This document shows, one piece after another, positions 1 to 6,801 of a stretch of 8,081 nt of DNA (the first letter of the stretch is position 1; each line of letters begins with the position of its first letter). The DNA is from Xanthomonas translucens pv. translucens DSM 18974 (GTDB lineage: Bacteria; Pseudomonadota; Gammaproteobacteria; Xanthomonadales; Xanthomonadaceae): positions 1 to 8,081 of the forward strand of contig NZ_CAPJ01000475.1 of assembly GCF_000331775.1 (NCBI RefSeq), written 5' to 3'. A program made the translations under genes and the position numbers. The notes below the pieces were generated by a model. The model saw nothing but the letters and a program-made list of their open reading frames with translations. It had not been told where the DNA came from and did no database searches.

Positions 1-30
1 AGTGCATCCAGCCGGCGATCCGCAGGCCGG

Positions 31-55
31 TGTAGGAGCGGCTTCAGCCGCGACC
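31..55. repeat. REP-like palindromic element (GTAGGAGCGGCTTCAGCCGC type)
   Basis: The element begins with TGTAGGAGCGG and contains a perfect 6-bp stem, GCGGCT (38-43) / AGCCGC (46-51), around a 2-base loop, followed by GACC. I recall the conserved GTAGGAG head joined to a GC-rich palindrome as the hallmark of REP sequences in Xanthomonas, Stenotrophomonas, Lysobacter and Pseudomonas. Such repeats are mobilised or maintained by RAYT (REP-associated tyrosine) transposases. It lies intergenically, as REPs usually do. Only one copy is seen; REPs often occur as inverted pairs, and no partner is visible to the right, so a partner could lie left of the window. Confidence 0.7.
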
Positions 56-208
56 GCCTGAGCCGCGGGGGTTGCGTCTGCGGTCACTACCGGGAAGCAT
101 GGCCCTGGGCGACCAGCCGCGCGTCGTTGCTCCGGCGCATCAGCCAGTGCGTCTGCAAACCTGCGCAGCAACGCCGCTGCGCGCTGTTGCGCAGTGCCGC
201 TGCAAATC

Positions 209-230
209 GGCGGCGGTTCGCGTCGCCGCC
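209..230 (-). terminator. Possible terminator hairpin after the thioredoxin lipoprotein gene
   Basis: GGCGGCG (209-215) pairs with CGCCGCC (224-230), with a possible extra G-T pair inside. The hairpin starts five bases past the stop codon of the leftward gene. On the minus strand it is followed by GATTTG, which has only three consecutive T, so the U-tract is poor. It could instead be a 3' end stabilising stem or work together with Rho. Confidence 0.35.
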
Positions 231-235
231 GTCGC

Positions 236-1822
236 TCAGCTCAGCCAGTGCTGGCAGCTGTCGCGGTCCTGGCTGCCGCAGCTTTCCTGCATCTTGTGCT
301 GCAGGCGTGCGAGCACGGCGCTGCCGCCATGGCCCTTGCTCCAGCCCTGCAGCGCCTTGGCCAGCGTATCGAAGCGCTGCTTGGTGCGCTGGTGGTAGCC
401 GCCGGGCTGCCCGGCCAGTTCGCCGATGACCTGGCCGGCGGCGGCCTCGATCGCGGCCGCATTGTCCGGCTGCAGCCGGATCAGGCCATCGACGTAGAGC
501 ACGCCCCACTGCACACGGGTGGCGGGGCCTTCGGCGCTCGCGTAGGCCTTCTTAAACCAGTACAGCGCGGTCTGCTTGTCGCCGCGCTTCTCGGCCAGGT
601 CGGCCAGTTCCGGCATGTAGTAGTACGGCGTCTTGCTGCGCCCCAGTTCGGCCAACAGCAGCTGTTCGGCGCCGGCACTGTCGCCGGCGATGTCGAGCAG
701 GTTGGCGGCAGTGCTGATCGTGGACTGGCGTTCGGCGTCGGTCTTGGCGGCCTGTTGGGCCCACTGCACGCGCTGCTGCACCTTGGCGACCACCGCTGCT
801 GGCAGCGGCGGATACGGCCCATCGCCCGGGTCGGCCGGCTTGCCTTGTGCCAGCCATGCCAGTTCTACTTCCGCGATGGCAGTCCCCAGGCGATCGTTGA
901 TCGGCAGGCTGCTGTCGGCGTAGATCTGATCCAATGTGCGGCGCAGCGCGTCGGACAATTTGCCGCGTTCGGCAGCGTCGGTTGCCGCAGCCTGCACCAG
1001 TTCGCGCGCCGAGTAGGTCAGCGTGGTGTGGTTGGCGCGGACTTCGGCCGGATCGGCGAGGACCGTCAGCAGCAGGCGGCGGTTGGCGGCGCGTTGCCTG
1101 GCGTCGATGGCGCCAGCCTTGTCCGGCTCCTGTTCAGCCAGCGCCAGCAGCGCGAATTGGCGTTGCAGGGCCGGTTGCGGGGCGGCGGCAGCCAGTTTCG
1201 CGAGCACGCCAGCGGTCTGTTCGGGCTTGACCACGCTGTTGGCGTCGGCGGTCCAGCTGTAGCCGCTGAGCAGGGTCCAATCGTCGGCGCTCAGCGTGGC
1301 TGGCGCCTCCATCGCTTTTTGCAGCAGTTGCGCCGAGGTGGTGGTGCGGGTCGCCGCTACGCGCAGTGCCTCGGCCAGGCTGGCGGTGTCGCTTCCGCCG
1401 GCCAGGCGGGTGATCTCGCTTCGATCCGGACGCAGCACGATGATGGTGGGGTAGCCCAGGATGCCAAAACGTTCGCCCCAGGCTTGCGCGCCTTTCGAAT
1501 CGCCGTCCAGGTGCACCGCGACGAAGGCGCGGGTACGGGCGATGAAGGCCGGATCCTTGAACAGCGTGGCCTTGAGATGGTTGCACGGCGGGCACCAGAC
1601 GGCGCCCCAGTACAGCAGCAACGGCTTGTTCTGCTCGCGTGCTTCGGCGAAGGCATCCTCGACGTCGCCCTCGCGCCAGGCGATGCCGGCGCTGTCGGCT
1701 GCCTTGGCCGGTGCGACAGCCTGTGGCTTTGCCGGAGCGGGCGGCTTGTCGCAGCCGCCAAGCACAAGGGTGGCGGCCAGGGTGGCGGACGTCATCACGG
1801 AAAGGTGGAAGTTACGGCGCAT
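236..1822 (-). CDS. Thioredoxin-fold lipoprotein with C-terminal helical (TPR-like) region
   Basis: The protein has 528 residues. It opens with a signal peptide ending in a lipobox (LVLGGC, lipidated Cys24), so it should be membrane-anchored and face the periplasm. Asp25 at +2 can favour inner-membrane retention by the Lol rule, though Lys at +3 may weaken this. A Pro/Ala-rich linker (about 27-45) leads to a thioredoxin domain (about 48-160) with the active site WCPPC (Cys77, Cys80) and the cis-proline motif GYPT (Pro125). It resembles Thioredoxin_7/DsbD-gamma-type domains and probably acts as a disulfide reductase or isomerase; the partner is unknown. Residues about 165-510 are Ala/Leu-rich helices with TPR-like repeats, e.g. 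around 395-425. The only other cysteines are Cys515 and Cys523, near the end. The ATG at 1822 is preceded by GGTGA (1829-1833) at 6-base spacing. Family-level function is well supported; the specific role is not. Confidence 0.85.
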   Translation of the reverse strand: MRRNFHLSVMTSATLAATLVLGGCDKPPAPAKPQAVAPAKAADSAGIAWREGDVEDAFAEAREQNKPLLLYWGAVWCPPCNHLKATLFKDPAFIARTRAFVAVHLDGDSKGAQAWGERFGILGYPTIIVLRPDRSEITRLAGGSDTASLAEALRVAATRTTTSAQLLQKAMEAPATLSADDWTLLSGYSWTADANSVVKPEQTAGVLAKLAAAAPQPALQRQFALLALAEQEPDKAGAIDARQRAANRRLLLTVLADPAEVRANHTTLTYSARELVQAAATDAAERGKLSDALRRTLDQIYADSSLPINDRLGTAIAEVELAWLAQGKPADPGDGPYPPLPAAVVAKVQQRVQWAQQAAKTDAERQSTISTAANLLDIAGDSAGAEQLLLAELGRSKTPYYYMPELADLAEKRGDKQTALYWFKKAYASAEGPATRVQWGVLYVDGLIRLQPDNAAAIEAAAGQVIGELAGQPGGYHQRTKQRFDTLAKALQGWSKGHGGSAVLARLQHKMQESCGSQDRDSCQHWLS

Positions 1823-2026
1823 GCGTGTTCACCAGACAGAGGAAGATGAGGCGCGCACCAATCCCATGGCGCCACTGCTTACTGTACATAGCGGTTCTCG
1901 CGGTGCACTGCTTGCCGATGCGCTGGTTCAGCATTGGTGTGGCGTCTGCTGCCGACTCTGTCGGGCGATGGCATTGCACGGTGTGAACCGCTTTGCGGTT
2001 TTGCCAGCGCGCCAGCCGATGCGCAC
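1823..2026. other. Intergenic spacer, symporter gene to thioredoxin lipoprotein gene
   Basis: This 204-base gap separates two leftward genes. It has a short hairpin at 1986-2000 and otherwise no coding frame of credible composition. I looked for a promoter for the lipoprotein gene on the minus strand and found only weak -10-like matches near 1885-1895 (CTATGTACAGT, minus sense) without a matching -35. The ribosome binding site GGTGA of the downstream gene lies at 1829-1833. Confidence 0.5.
1986..2002. terminator. Small hairpin downstream of the symporter gene, weak terminator
   Basis: AACCGC (1986-1991) and GCGGTT (1995-2000) form a 6-bp stem with a 3-base loop, 26 bases past the symporter stop codon. 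Read on the plus strand it ends in TTTT (1999-2002); read on the minus strand, the direction of the gene, it is preceded by an A run and followed by CACA rather than a U-tract. It would therefore stop plus-strand (antisense) transcripts better than the gene's own transcript. Confidence 0.3.
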
Positions 2027-3010
2027 TCAGCCGGGCTTGGCGGCCTTGCCATCGCGCGCATAGCGCTGCGCGACGAAGGCGCAGACGATCAGCTGGATCT
2101 GATGGTAGATCATCACCGGCAACACGATCGCGCCCAGGCTGCCGCTGGCGAACAGCACCTTGGCCATCGGCACGCCGGTGGCCAGGCTCTTTTTCGAGCC
2201 GCAGAACACGATCGGAATTTCGTCGCGGCGGCCGAAGCCCAGCCGCCGCGCGGCGAAGGTGATCAGCCCCATCGCCAGCGCCAGCAGCAGCGCGGTGACC
2301 AGCGCCACGCCGAGCAGCGCCGGCAACGGCGTCTTGCGCCACAGGCCCTCGATCACCGCGGCGCTGAAGGCGGTGTACACCACCAGCAGGATCACCCCCT
2401 GGTCGGTATAGCGCAGCACCGCGCGGCGCCGCTCGACCCAGGCGCCGATCCAGGGCCGCAGCAGGTGGCCGGCGACGAACGGCACCAGCAACTGCAGCAT
2501 GATCTTGCCCATCGCCTGTAGCGGATCGGCCATCGCGCTCTGCGCGCCGGCCAGCAAGCCCATCAGCAGTGGCGTCAGGAACACCCCGAGCAGGCTCGAC
2601 AGCGAGGCGCTGCACACCGCCGCCGGCACGTTGCCGCCAGCCATCGAGGTGAACGCGATCGACGACTGCACGGTGGACGGCAGCGCGCACAGGAACAGCA
2701 CGCCGATGTACAGCTGCGGGGTCAGCAGCCAGTGCGACAGCGGCTTGAGCAGCAGTCCCAGCAGCGGGAACAGCACGAAGGTGGCGGCGAGGATGGTCAG
2801 GTGCAGGCGCCAGTGCAGCGCGCCGGCGACGATCGCCTCGCGCGACAGGCGCGCGCCGTGCAGGAAGAACAACGCGGCGATGGCGATGTCGGTAACGTCG
2901 TCCATGATCGCCGCGGCCTGCCCGCGCACCGGCAGCAACGAGGCCAGCAGCACGGTGCCGAGCAGGGCCAGGGTGAACGGTTCGATGCGCAGTTTTTTCA
3001 GCAGGCTCAT
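2027..3010 (-). CDS. YfeH-like bile acid:sodium symporter family transporter
   Basis: From the ATG at 3010 the product has 327 residues, close to E. coli YfeH (about 332), which it resembles throughout. This is the SBF-like branch (PF13593) of the bile acid:Na+ symporter (BASS) superfamily, inner-membrane proteins with about ten helices. Hydrophobic segments are seen near 11-28, 40-52, 68-88, 99-118, 130-155, 168-185, 204-222, 229-252, 265-280 and 289-315. Family motifs are FFLHGARLSREAI (48-60), LPSTVQSSIAFTSMAGGN (110-127) and EIPIVFCGSKKSLATG (264-279). The substrate of this branch is not firmly known; sodium-coupled uptake of an organic anion is inferred from the superfamily only. An upstream in-frame ATG at 3055 adds 15 residues that the family lacks, so I prefer 3010. 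No clear Shine-Dalgarno precedes either start. The 298-base gap from dnaG suggests separate transcription. Confidence 0.88.
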   Translation of the reverse strand: MSLLKKLRIEPFTLALLGTVLLASLLPVRGQAAAIMDDVTDIAIAALFFLHGARLSREAIVAGALHWRLHLTILAATFVLFPLLGLLLKPLSHWLLTPQLYIGVLFLCALPSTVQSSIAFTSMAGGNVPAAVCSASLSSLLGVFLTPLLMGLLAGAQSAMADPLQAMGKIMLQLLVPFVAGHLLRPWIGAWVERRRAVLRYTDQGVILLVVYTAFSAAVIEGLWRKTPLPALLGVALVTALLLALAMGLITFAARRLGFGRRDEIPIVFCGSKKSLATGVPMAKVLFASGSLGAIVLPVMIYHQIQLIVCAFVAQRYARDGKAAKPG

Positions 3011-3308
3011 CGGGGCTGGAATCTCGGCGAAGTGGGCCGTCGGCAGGGACGGCATGGGACGCGCGCTTGCGACGCTGTGTGCGCAACTGCGCCGTGGTGC
3101 GCAGCGCTTGCGATCGCCGCGCTAGTGCACAAAGCGGTTGCGCCGCGCATTGCCCAGCGTAGACCGCGCTCCGTGGCGCGGGGATCGCCTGGGGGGGGGG
3201 AGTGCGACGCGCAGCGCATGCGCCGCAGACGGCGAACGCTGCCGGTCGTGCACGCACGCAAGCTGCGCCAGCACGGCACGCATCCTGGTCGCAGGCCGGC
3301 GCATCACG
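3011..3308. other. GC-rich structured spacer between dnaG and the symporter gene, with a G10 run
   Basis: No gene is seen in these 298 bases; the frames crossing it are shadows with Arg/Ala-rich translations. It is rich in short GC palindromes. CTGCGC (3087-3092) pairs with GCGCAG (3099-3104), and CCGCGC (3164-3169) with GCGCGG (3176-3181), each with a 6-base loop; GCGCATGCGC (3214-3223) is self-complementary. GCGCTTGCGA occurs twice (3063-3072, 3104-3113). A run of ten G fills 3191-3200. I see no U-rich terminator for dnaG and no convincing -35/-10 pair for the symporter gene. Confidence 0.6.
3191..3200. repeat. Homopolymer run of ten G (C10 on the minus strand)
   Basis: Ten consecutive G, followed by AGTGCG. 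It lies about 180 bases upstream of the symporter start and 108 bases past the dnaG stop. Runs of this length are prone to slipped-strand length change in replication and also to sequencing error; neither can be told apart here. Confidence 0.9.
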
Positions 3309-5048
3309 TCAGCGCGCACCGGGGCGCAGCCGCAGCAGCTCGCGCAGTTCGTACTTGTCGGTCTCGTCCAGACCCTGCGCGCGCTGCTTGGCCTGCAGTT
3401 CCTCCAGCCGCTGCTGCAGGGTCTGCCGTTCCAGCTGCACCACCACGTCGTGCAGTTCCTGGCGCCAGCTGGCGGTCTCGCCGGGAATCTCCTGCACCGC
3501 CAGTTTCTGCAGCGCGGGCAGTTCTTCGCGTTCGTGGAAGTGCTCGAGCAGGGCGCCGGTGGAGATGTCCGGGCGCGTGTGCACGATCTCCAGCAACTCG
3601 ATCATCAGCTCGATGCCGGGCAGGCGCAGGCCGGCGAACGGGTAGGGCGGAGGCAGGTCCAGCGCCAGCGACGGCGTGTGCAGCAAGCGCACGATCGCCT
3701 CGCGCACCAGGCTGCGTTTTTGCGTTGGCCGTGCCACCGCGCGCGGCGGCGGCTTGGCCAGCTGTGCGCTGGCGGGCGCGGCGCCGCCGATGCCGGTGAT
3801 CTCGGCCATGCGTTGGCGCATCAGGTCGCCAAAGGCGCCGTCGGGAATCTGCGCCAGCATCGGCCGCGCGCGTTCGGCCAGCCGCGCCTTGCCGTCGAGC
3901 GTGGCCAGGTTGACCTCGCGCGACAGCTCGTCGAAGAAGAACTGCGACAGCGGCGTGGCCTGCTGCAGGCGCGCGGCGAAACCGTCGGCGCCTTCCTTGC
4001 GCACGATGCTGTCCGGGTCCTCGCCGTCGGGCAGGAACAGGAAGAACGCCTGGCGCCCGTCCTTCATCCGCGGCAGCACCGATTCCAGCGCCTTCCAGCC
4101 GGCACGGCGGCCGGCGGCGTCGCCGTCGAAGCAGAAGAACACGTCCGGCGCGTTGCGGAACAGCAGCTCGGCGTGCTCGGAGGTGGTCGCGGTGCCCAGC
4201 GTCGCCACCGCCTGGGTGACGCCGAACTGGAACAGCGAGACCACGTCCATGTAGCCTTCGACCACGATCAACCGCTCGATCTTCTGGTTGGCCTGGCGCA
4301 CCTGCCACAGGCCGTACAGCTCGCGGCCTTTGTGGAACAGCGCGGTCTCCGGCGAGTTCAGGTACTTGGGGCCGTCGTCCTTGTCCATGACCCGGCCGCC
4401 GAAGGCGATGACCCGGCCGCGGCGGTCGAAGATCGGGAACATGACCCGGTCGCGGAACTTGTCGTAGACGTGGCCGCGCTCGTTCTTGGAGAACAGCCCG
4501 GCGCGCTCGAGCAGCTTGTGGCGGCGCTCGTCGGTGCCCAGCGCGTCCTTCAGTGCGCTGAAGCCGTCCGGCGCGTAGCCGATCTGGAAGCGCGTGCGGT
4601 TGTCGGCGTCCACGCCGCGGCCGTCGAGGTAGCTGCGCGCCTTGTCGCTGGTCTCGAGCTGGCGCTGGAAGAACTTGGTGGCCGCGTCCAGCGCCGAGTA
4701 CAGGTCGCGGTGGTCGTCGCCGGCGGCCTGCGCGGCGCCGCGCTGCTGCGCGTCGCGCGGCACTTCCATGCCGGCGCGCTTGGCCAGTTCGTCGACCGCG
4801 TCGAGGAACTCGAGCCGGTCGTAGTTCATCAGGAAGCTGATCGCGGTGCCGTGCGCGCCGCAGCCGAAGCAGTGGTAGAACTGCTTGGTCGGCGACACGG
4901 TGAACGAGGCCGAGCGCTCGTCGTGGAACGGGCAGCGCGCCGCGTATTCCTTGCCCTGGCGTTTCAGCGGCACGCGCGTGCCGACCACCTCGACGATGTC
5001 GGTGCGGGCGAGCAGGTCGTCGATGAACGCGTCGGGGATGCGGGCCAT
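3309..5048 (-). CDS. dnaG: DNA primase DnaG
   Basis: DnaG makes the RNA primers for chromosome replication in complex with the DnaB helicase at the fork. From the ATG at 5048 it has 579 residues (E. coli 581). The N-terminal CHC2 zinc module has Cys39, His42, Cys60 and Cys63. The RNA polymerase core includes RVMFPIFD (201-208), and the TOPRIM domain carries VVEGYMDV (262-269, catalytic Glu265), CFDGDAAGRR (306-315, Asp308/Asp310) and DPD (344-346), the metal-binding acidic residues. The linker near residues 420-440 is Ala/Pro-rich; the last roughly 140 residues are helical and fit the DnaB-binding domain. A GTG start at 5084 is possible in frame, but MARIPDAFIDDLL matches the usual family start. 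No strong Shine-Dalgarno is seen. The gene starts 67 bases after the BrkB-family stop codon, so the two are probably co-transcribed. All key residues are present. Confidence 0.98.
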   Translation of the reverse strand: MARIPDAFIDDLLARTDIVEVVGTRVPLKRQGKEYAARCPFHDERSASFTVSPTKQFYHCFGCGAHGTAISFLMNYDRLEFLDAVDELAKRAGMEVPRDAQQRGAAQAAGDDHRDLYSALDAATKFFQRQLETSDKARSYLDGRGVDADNRTRFQIGYAPDGFSALKDALGTDERRHKLLERAGLFSKNERGHVYDKFRDRVMFPIFDRRGRVIAFGGRVMDKDDGPKYLNSPETALFHKGRELYGLWQVRQANQKIERLIVVEGYMDVVSLFQFGVTQAVATLGTATTSEHAELLFRNAPDVFFCFDGDAAGRRAGWKALESVLPRMKDGRQAFFLFLPDGEDPDSIVRKEGADGFAARLQQATPLSQFFFDELSREVNLATLDGKARLAERARPMLAQIPDGAFGDLMRQRMAEITGIGGAAPASAQLAKPPPRAVARPTQKRSLVREAIVRLLHTPSLALDLPPPYPFAGLRLPGIELMIELLEIVHTRPDISTGALLEHFHEREELPALQKLAVQEIPGETASWRQELHDVVVQLERQTLQQRLEELQAKQRAQGLDETDKYELRELLRLRPGAR

Positions 5049-5115
5049 GGGCGATAGGATGCCACGCGCCCGCGCTGCCGCCACGGATCGGGGCGCAAAC
5101 CCTGGCGTTGCGGCG

Positions 5116-6030
5116 CTACAGCTGCGGCGGAACCGCAGTGATCGCGCTGGCGTCGATCCCGGCCGCGGCGAGCGTGCGCCGCGAGCGCAGGCGTTCGTCG
5201 ATCACCGCGGTGATCAGCGCGCCGACGAAGAACACCACGGTGGCGTAGTAGATCCACACCAGCAGGATCACCAGCGCGCCCATCGAGCCGTAGGCGCTGC
5301 CCGGCGCGGCGGTGGCGATGTACACGCCGATCGCATAGCGCCCGGCCACGAACAGGCAGGCGGTGATCGCGCCGCCGATGAACGCCTGGCGCCATTCCAC
5401 GCGCCGGTCCGGCAGGTAGTGGTAGAGCACGGCGAAGGCCAGGATGTAGATCGCCAGCGTGGAGGCGTAGCCTACCGCCGGCAGCAGCGAGGGCATGCGC
5501 GCGAACAGCACCTGCACCACGGTGGTCAGGATCATCGAGATCAGCAGCAGAAAGCCCAGCCCCAGCACCACGCCGAAGGAGAACACGCGCTTCTTCAGCC
5601 AGGCGATGACGCCTTCCAGGCGCTGCTTGTCGGTGCGGAAGATCAGATTCAGCGCGTTCTGCAGCTGCGCGAACACCGCGGTGGCGCCGACGAACAGCAG
5701 CAGCGTGCTCCACAGCCCGGCCAGCGAGCCGATGTTGGGCTGGTTCTTGGCGTTGTCGATGATGGTCTGCGCCACTTCGCGCGCGCCATGCCCGGCCAGC
5801 TGCCCGATCTGTACGATGAAGGCCTGCTGCGCTTGCGGGTACAGCGAGGCGGTCAGCCACAGCAGCAACACCAGCAGCGGCGCCAGCGACAGCAGCGCGT
5901 AGAACGACAGCGAGGCGGCCTGGGTCATCAGGTCGATCTCGACGAAACGCCGCATCAATGCTGCCGGCAGGCTCTGCTGCAGCCGTTCCAGGTGTTTTTG
6001 CAGGCGTGTGGGCGACAGCGACAGGGACAT
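5116..6030 (-). CDS. YihY/BrkB-family inner-membrane protein
   Basis: This 304-residue protein has about six hydrophobic segments (near 39-62, 104-125, 149-173, 186-206, 216-238 and 248-275). Family-type motifs are AASLSFYALLSLAPLL (38-53), LYHYLPDRRVEWR (202-214) and AYGSMGALVILLVWIYY (246-262). It belongs to the YihY/virulence factor BrkB family (PF03631), polytopic inner-membrane proteins of unsettled function. Members are often mislabelled RNase BN (rbn), but true E. coli RNase BN is the soluble ElaC protein, so no nuclease role is claimed. The N-terminal 30 residues and the C-terminal tail after about 278 are polar and presumably cytoplasmic. The ATG at 6030 has no clear Shine-Dalgarno; Met26 (MRRFVEID) is an alternative start that still keeps all membrane segments. 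It lies between yqeY and dnaG, which may reflect operon insertion more than a shared pathway. Confidence 0.88.
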   Translation of the reverse strand: MSLSLSPTRLQKHLERLQQSLPAALMRRFVEIDLMTQAASLSFYALLSLAPLLVLLLWLTASLYPQAQQAFIVQIGQLAGHGAREVAQTIIDNAKNQPNIGSLAGLWSTLLLFVGATAVFAQLQNALNLIFRTDKQRLEGVIAWLKKRVFSFGVVLGLGFLLLISMILTTVVQVLFARMPSLLPAVGYASTLAIYILAFAVLYHYLPDRRVEWRQAFIGGAITACLFVAGRYAIGVYIATAAPGSAYGSMGALVILLVWIYYATVVFFVGALITAVIDERLRSRRTLAAAGIDASAITAVPPQL

Positions 6031-6141
6031 GGTGATAGGGAGCAGCCTTGCGACGGGCGCGGCAGCGTGCGATGCCGGGCCCGCGTGTGCGCGATGAAGG
6101 TGTCGCAGGCTCGCCGGCGTTGTAGCAGCCGGCGGTCGAAA

Positions 6142-6158
6142 GGCGGGTGAAACCCGCC
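6142..6158 (-). terminator. Intrinsic terminator after yqeY
   Basis: GGCGGGT (6142-6148) and ACCCGCC (6152-6158) form a perfect 7-bp GC-rich stem with a 3-base loop, starting six bases beyond the yqeY stop codon. On the minus strand it is followed by TTTCG, a short U-tract. It probably separates yqeY from the BrkB-dnaG pair, at least in part. The neighbouring GGCGG/CCGCC sequences could extend or compete with the stem. Confidence 0.6.
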
Positions 6159-6164
6159 GCCGGA

Positions 6165-6614
6165 TCAGCCGGCCAGCTGCTGCTTGACCAGCACCGAGAC
6201 CAGGCTCATGTCGGCCTTGCCGGCCAGCGCCGGCTTCAGCACGGCCATCAGCTTGCCCATGTCGGCCGCGCCGCTGGCGCCGGTCTGCGCGATCGCAGCT
6301 TGGATCGCGGCGACGATCTCCGCCTCGCCGAGCTTGGCCGGCAGGTAGCGCTCGATCACCACGATCTCCTCGCGCTCGATCGCGGCCAGGTCCTCGCGCC
6401 CGGCCGCGGCGTACTGGCTCACCGAGTCCTTGCGTTGCTTGACCATCTTGTCCATCAGCGCCAGCACCGCGGCGTCGTCCACGTCCTTGCGCTCGTCCAC
6501 TTCCTTCTGCTTGATCGCCGCGTTGATCAGCCGGATCACGCCCAGGCTGTGGGTGTCGCGGGCCTTCATCGCGGCCTTCATGTCGTCGATGAGCTGCTGC
6601 TTGAGGGTCGTCAT
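6165..6614 (-). CDS. yqeY: GatB/YqeY domain protein
   Basis: This 149-residue soluble, mostly helical protein fits the YqeY family (PF09424, about 147-150 residues). The family resembles the C-terminal tail domain of GatB, the subunit of the tRNA-dependent amidotransferase that contacts tRNA. Its role is unproven; a tRNA-related function is inferred from that similarity and from its constant pairing with rpsU and dnaG. Characteristic stretches are LKQQLIDDMKAAMKARD (4-20), LGVIRLINAAIKQKEVDER (24-42) and the acidic-hydrophobic segment EEIVVIERYLPAKL (82-95), with a GKLMAVLKPALAGKAD type end. The ATG at 6614 is supported by a Shine-Dalgarno AGGA (6622-6625) at 7-base spacing. It is 279 bases downstream of rpsU beyond a terminator, and has a terminator of its own directly after the stop. 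Confidence 0.93.
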   Translation of the reverse strand: MTTLKQQLIDDMKAAMKARDTHSLGVIRLINAAIKQKEVDERKDVDDAAVLALMDKMVKQRKDSVSQYAAAGREDLAAIEREEIVVIERYLPAKLGEAEIVAAIQAAIAQTGASGAADMGKLMAVLKPALAGKADMSLVSVLVKQQLAG

Positions 6615-6642
6615 GAGGGGTTCCTAAAGGAAGAAAGTGGGC

Positions 6643-6648
6643 ATTCTA
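6643..6648 (-). promoter_or_regulatory. Candidate -10 box for yqeY (TAGAAT)
   Basis: TAGAAT on the minus strand matches the sigma-70 -10 consensus in five of six positions and lies 28 bases before the yqeY ATG. This would give a leader of about 20 bases that still contains the Shine-Dalgarno. No TTGACA-like -35 is seen 16-18 bases further upstream, and there is no extended TGn, so the call is tentative. Confidence 0.35.
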
Positions 6649-6780
6649 GGCGTTGCACCATGCCGGCCGCGGCGGGACGGGGGCAAGCGCAATCAGGGCG
6701 CGGGCATCGGTCCCGGTACGGGGCGGACCGACGGGTCGGGCCACGGCGGCGGCGCCACGCGGTACCTGGCCGCAGATCCG

Positions 6781-6797
6781 GACCTTAATCCAAGGTC
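6781..6797. repeat. Inverted repeat GACCTT-N5-AAGGTC
   Basis: GACCTT (6781-6786) and AAGGTC (6792-6797) form a perfect 6-bp dyad with a 5-base spacer (AATCC). On the minus strand it comes just after the rpsU terminator U-tract and upstream of yqeY. It could be an operator half-site pair or a second small hairpin that adds to termination; nothing in the sequence decides between these. Confidence 0.4.
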
Positions 6798-6801
6798 ACA
6801 C

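Larger units (their letters stand above)
1..235. other. Non-coding stretch downstream of the thioredoxin lipoprotein gene
   Basis: No credible gene is seen in these 235 bases. The short frames that cross it continue antisense or out of frame into the neighbouring gene and have Arg/Ala/Pro-rich, low-complexity translations. It holds a REP-like palindrome at 31-55, an inverted pair GACCGC (52-57) / GCGGTC (80-85), a perfect 7-bp hairpin GCGCAGC (163-169) / GCTGCGC (176-182), and a possible terminator hairpin at 209-230. The hairpin at 163-182 competes with an alternative pairing of CTGCGCA (161-167) with TGCGCAG (188-194). Confidence 0.6.

Noticed and set aside
194..1849. A 551-codon open frame on the plus strand across the thioredoxin lipoprotein gene
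   Set aside because: The minus-strand gene has a lipobox, WCPPC and cis-Pro motif; the plus frame has Gly/Arg/Gln-rich sequence with no domain and is the GC shadow of that gene.
1914..2024. GCCGATGCGC repeated at 1914-1923 and 2015-2024
   Set aside because: A single 10-base match in a GC-rich spacer is within chance expectation, and the flanks do not extend it.
3178..3200. Possible G-quadruplex around the G10 run
   Set aside because: Only one other G run (3180-3183) lies nearby, so the usual four separated GGG tracts are missing; only an irregular or intermolecular form could arise.
1812..3257. A 481-codon minus-strand frame overlapping the symporter gene
   Set aside because: It is another frame of the same strand, with Arg/Ala/Gly-rich low-complexity translation; the YfeH-like frame has the conserved motifs and clear membrane segments.
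3138..5057. A 639-codon open frame on the plus strand across dnaG
   Set aside because: It is antisense to a complete, motif-intact dnaG. Its translation is rich in Ala, Arg, Val, Gln and His with no recognisable domain, which is the typical result of GC-biased third codon positions on the opposite strand.
5116..6030. Annotation as ribonuclease BN (rbn)
   Set aside because: The name was attached to this membrane family by historical error; RNase BN activity in E. coli belongs to ElaC, a soluble metallo-beta-lactamase-fold enzyme, and no such motifs are present here.
4885..6150. A 421-codon plus-strand frame across the BrkB-family gene and the dnaG start
   Set aside because: Its translation is dominated by Gln, His, Arg and Gly, without a domain, antisense to a well-formed membrane protein gene.
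6147..6788. A 213-codon plus-strand frame across yqeY
   Set aside because: Antisense to yqeY with His/Leu/Arg-rich sequence and no domain; it also crosses the rpsU-yqeY spacer with no ribosome binding site.
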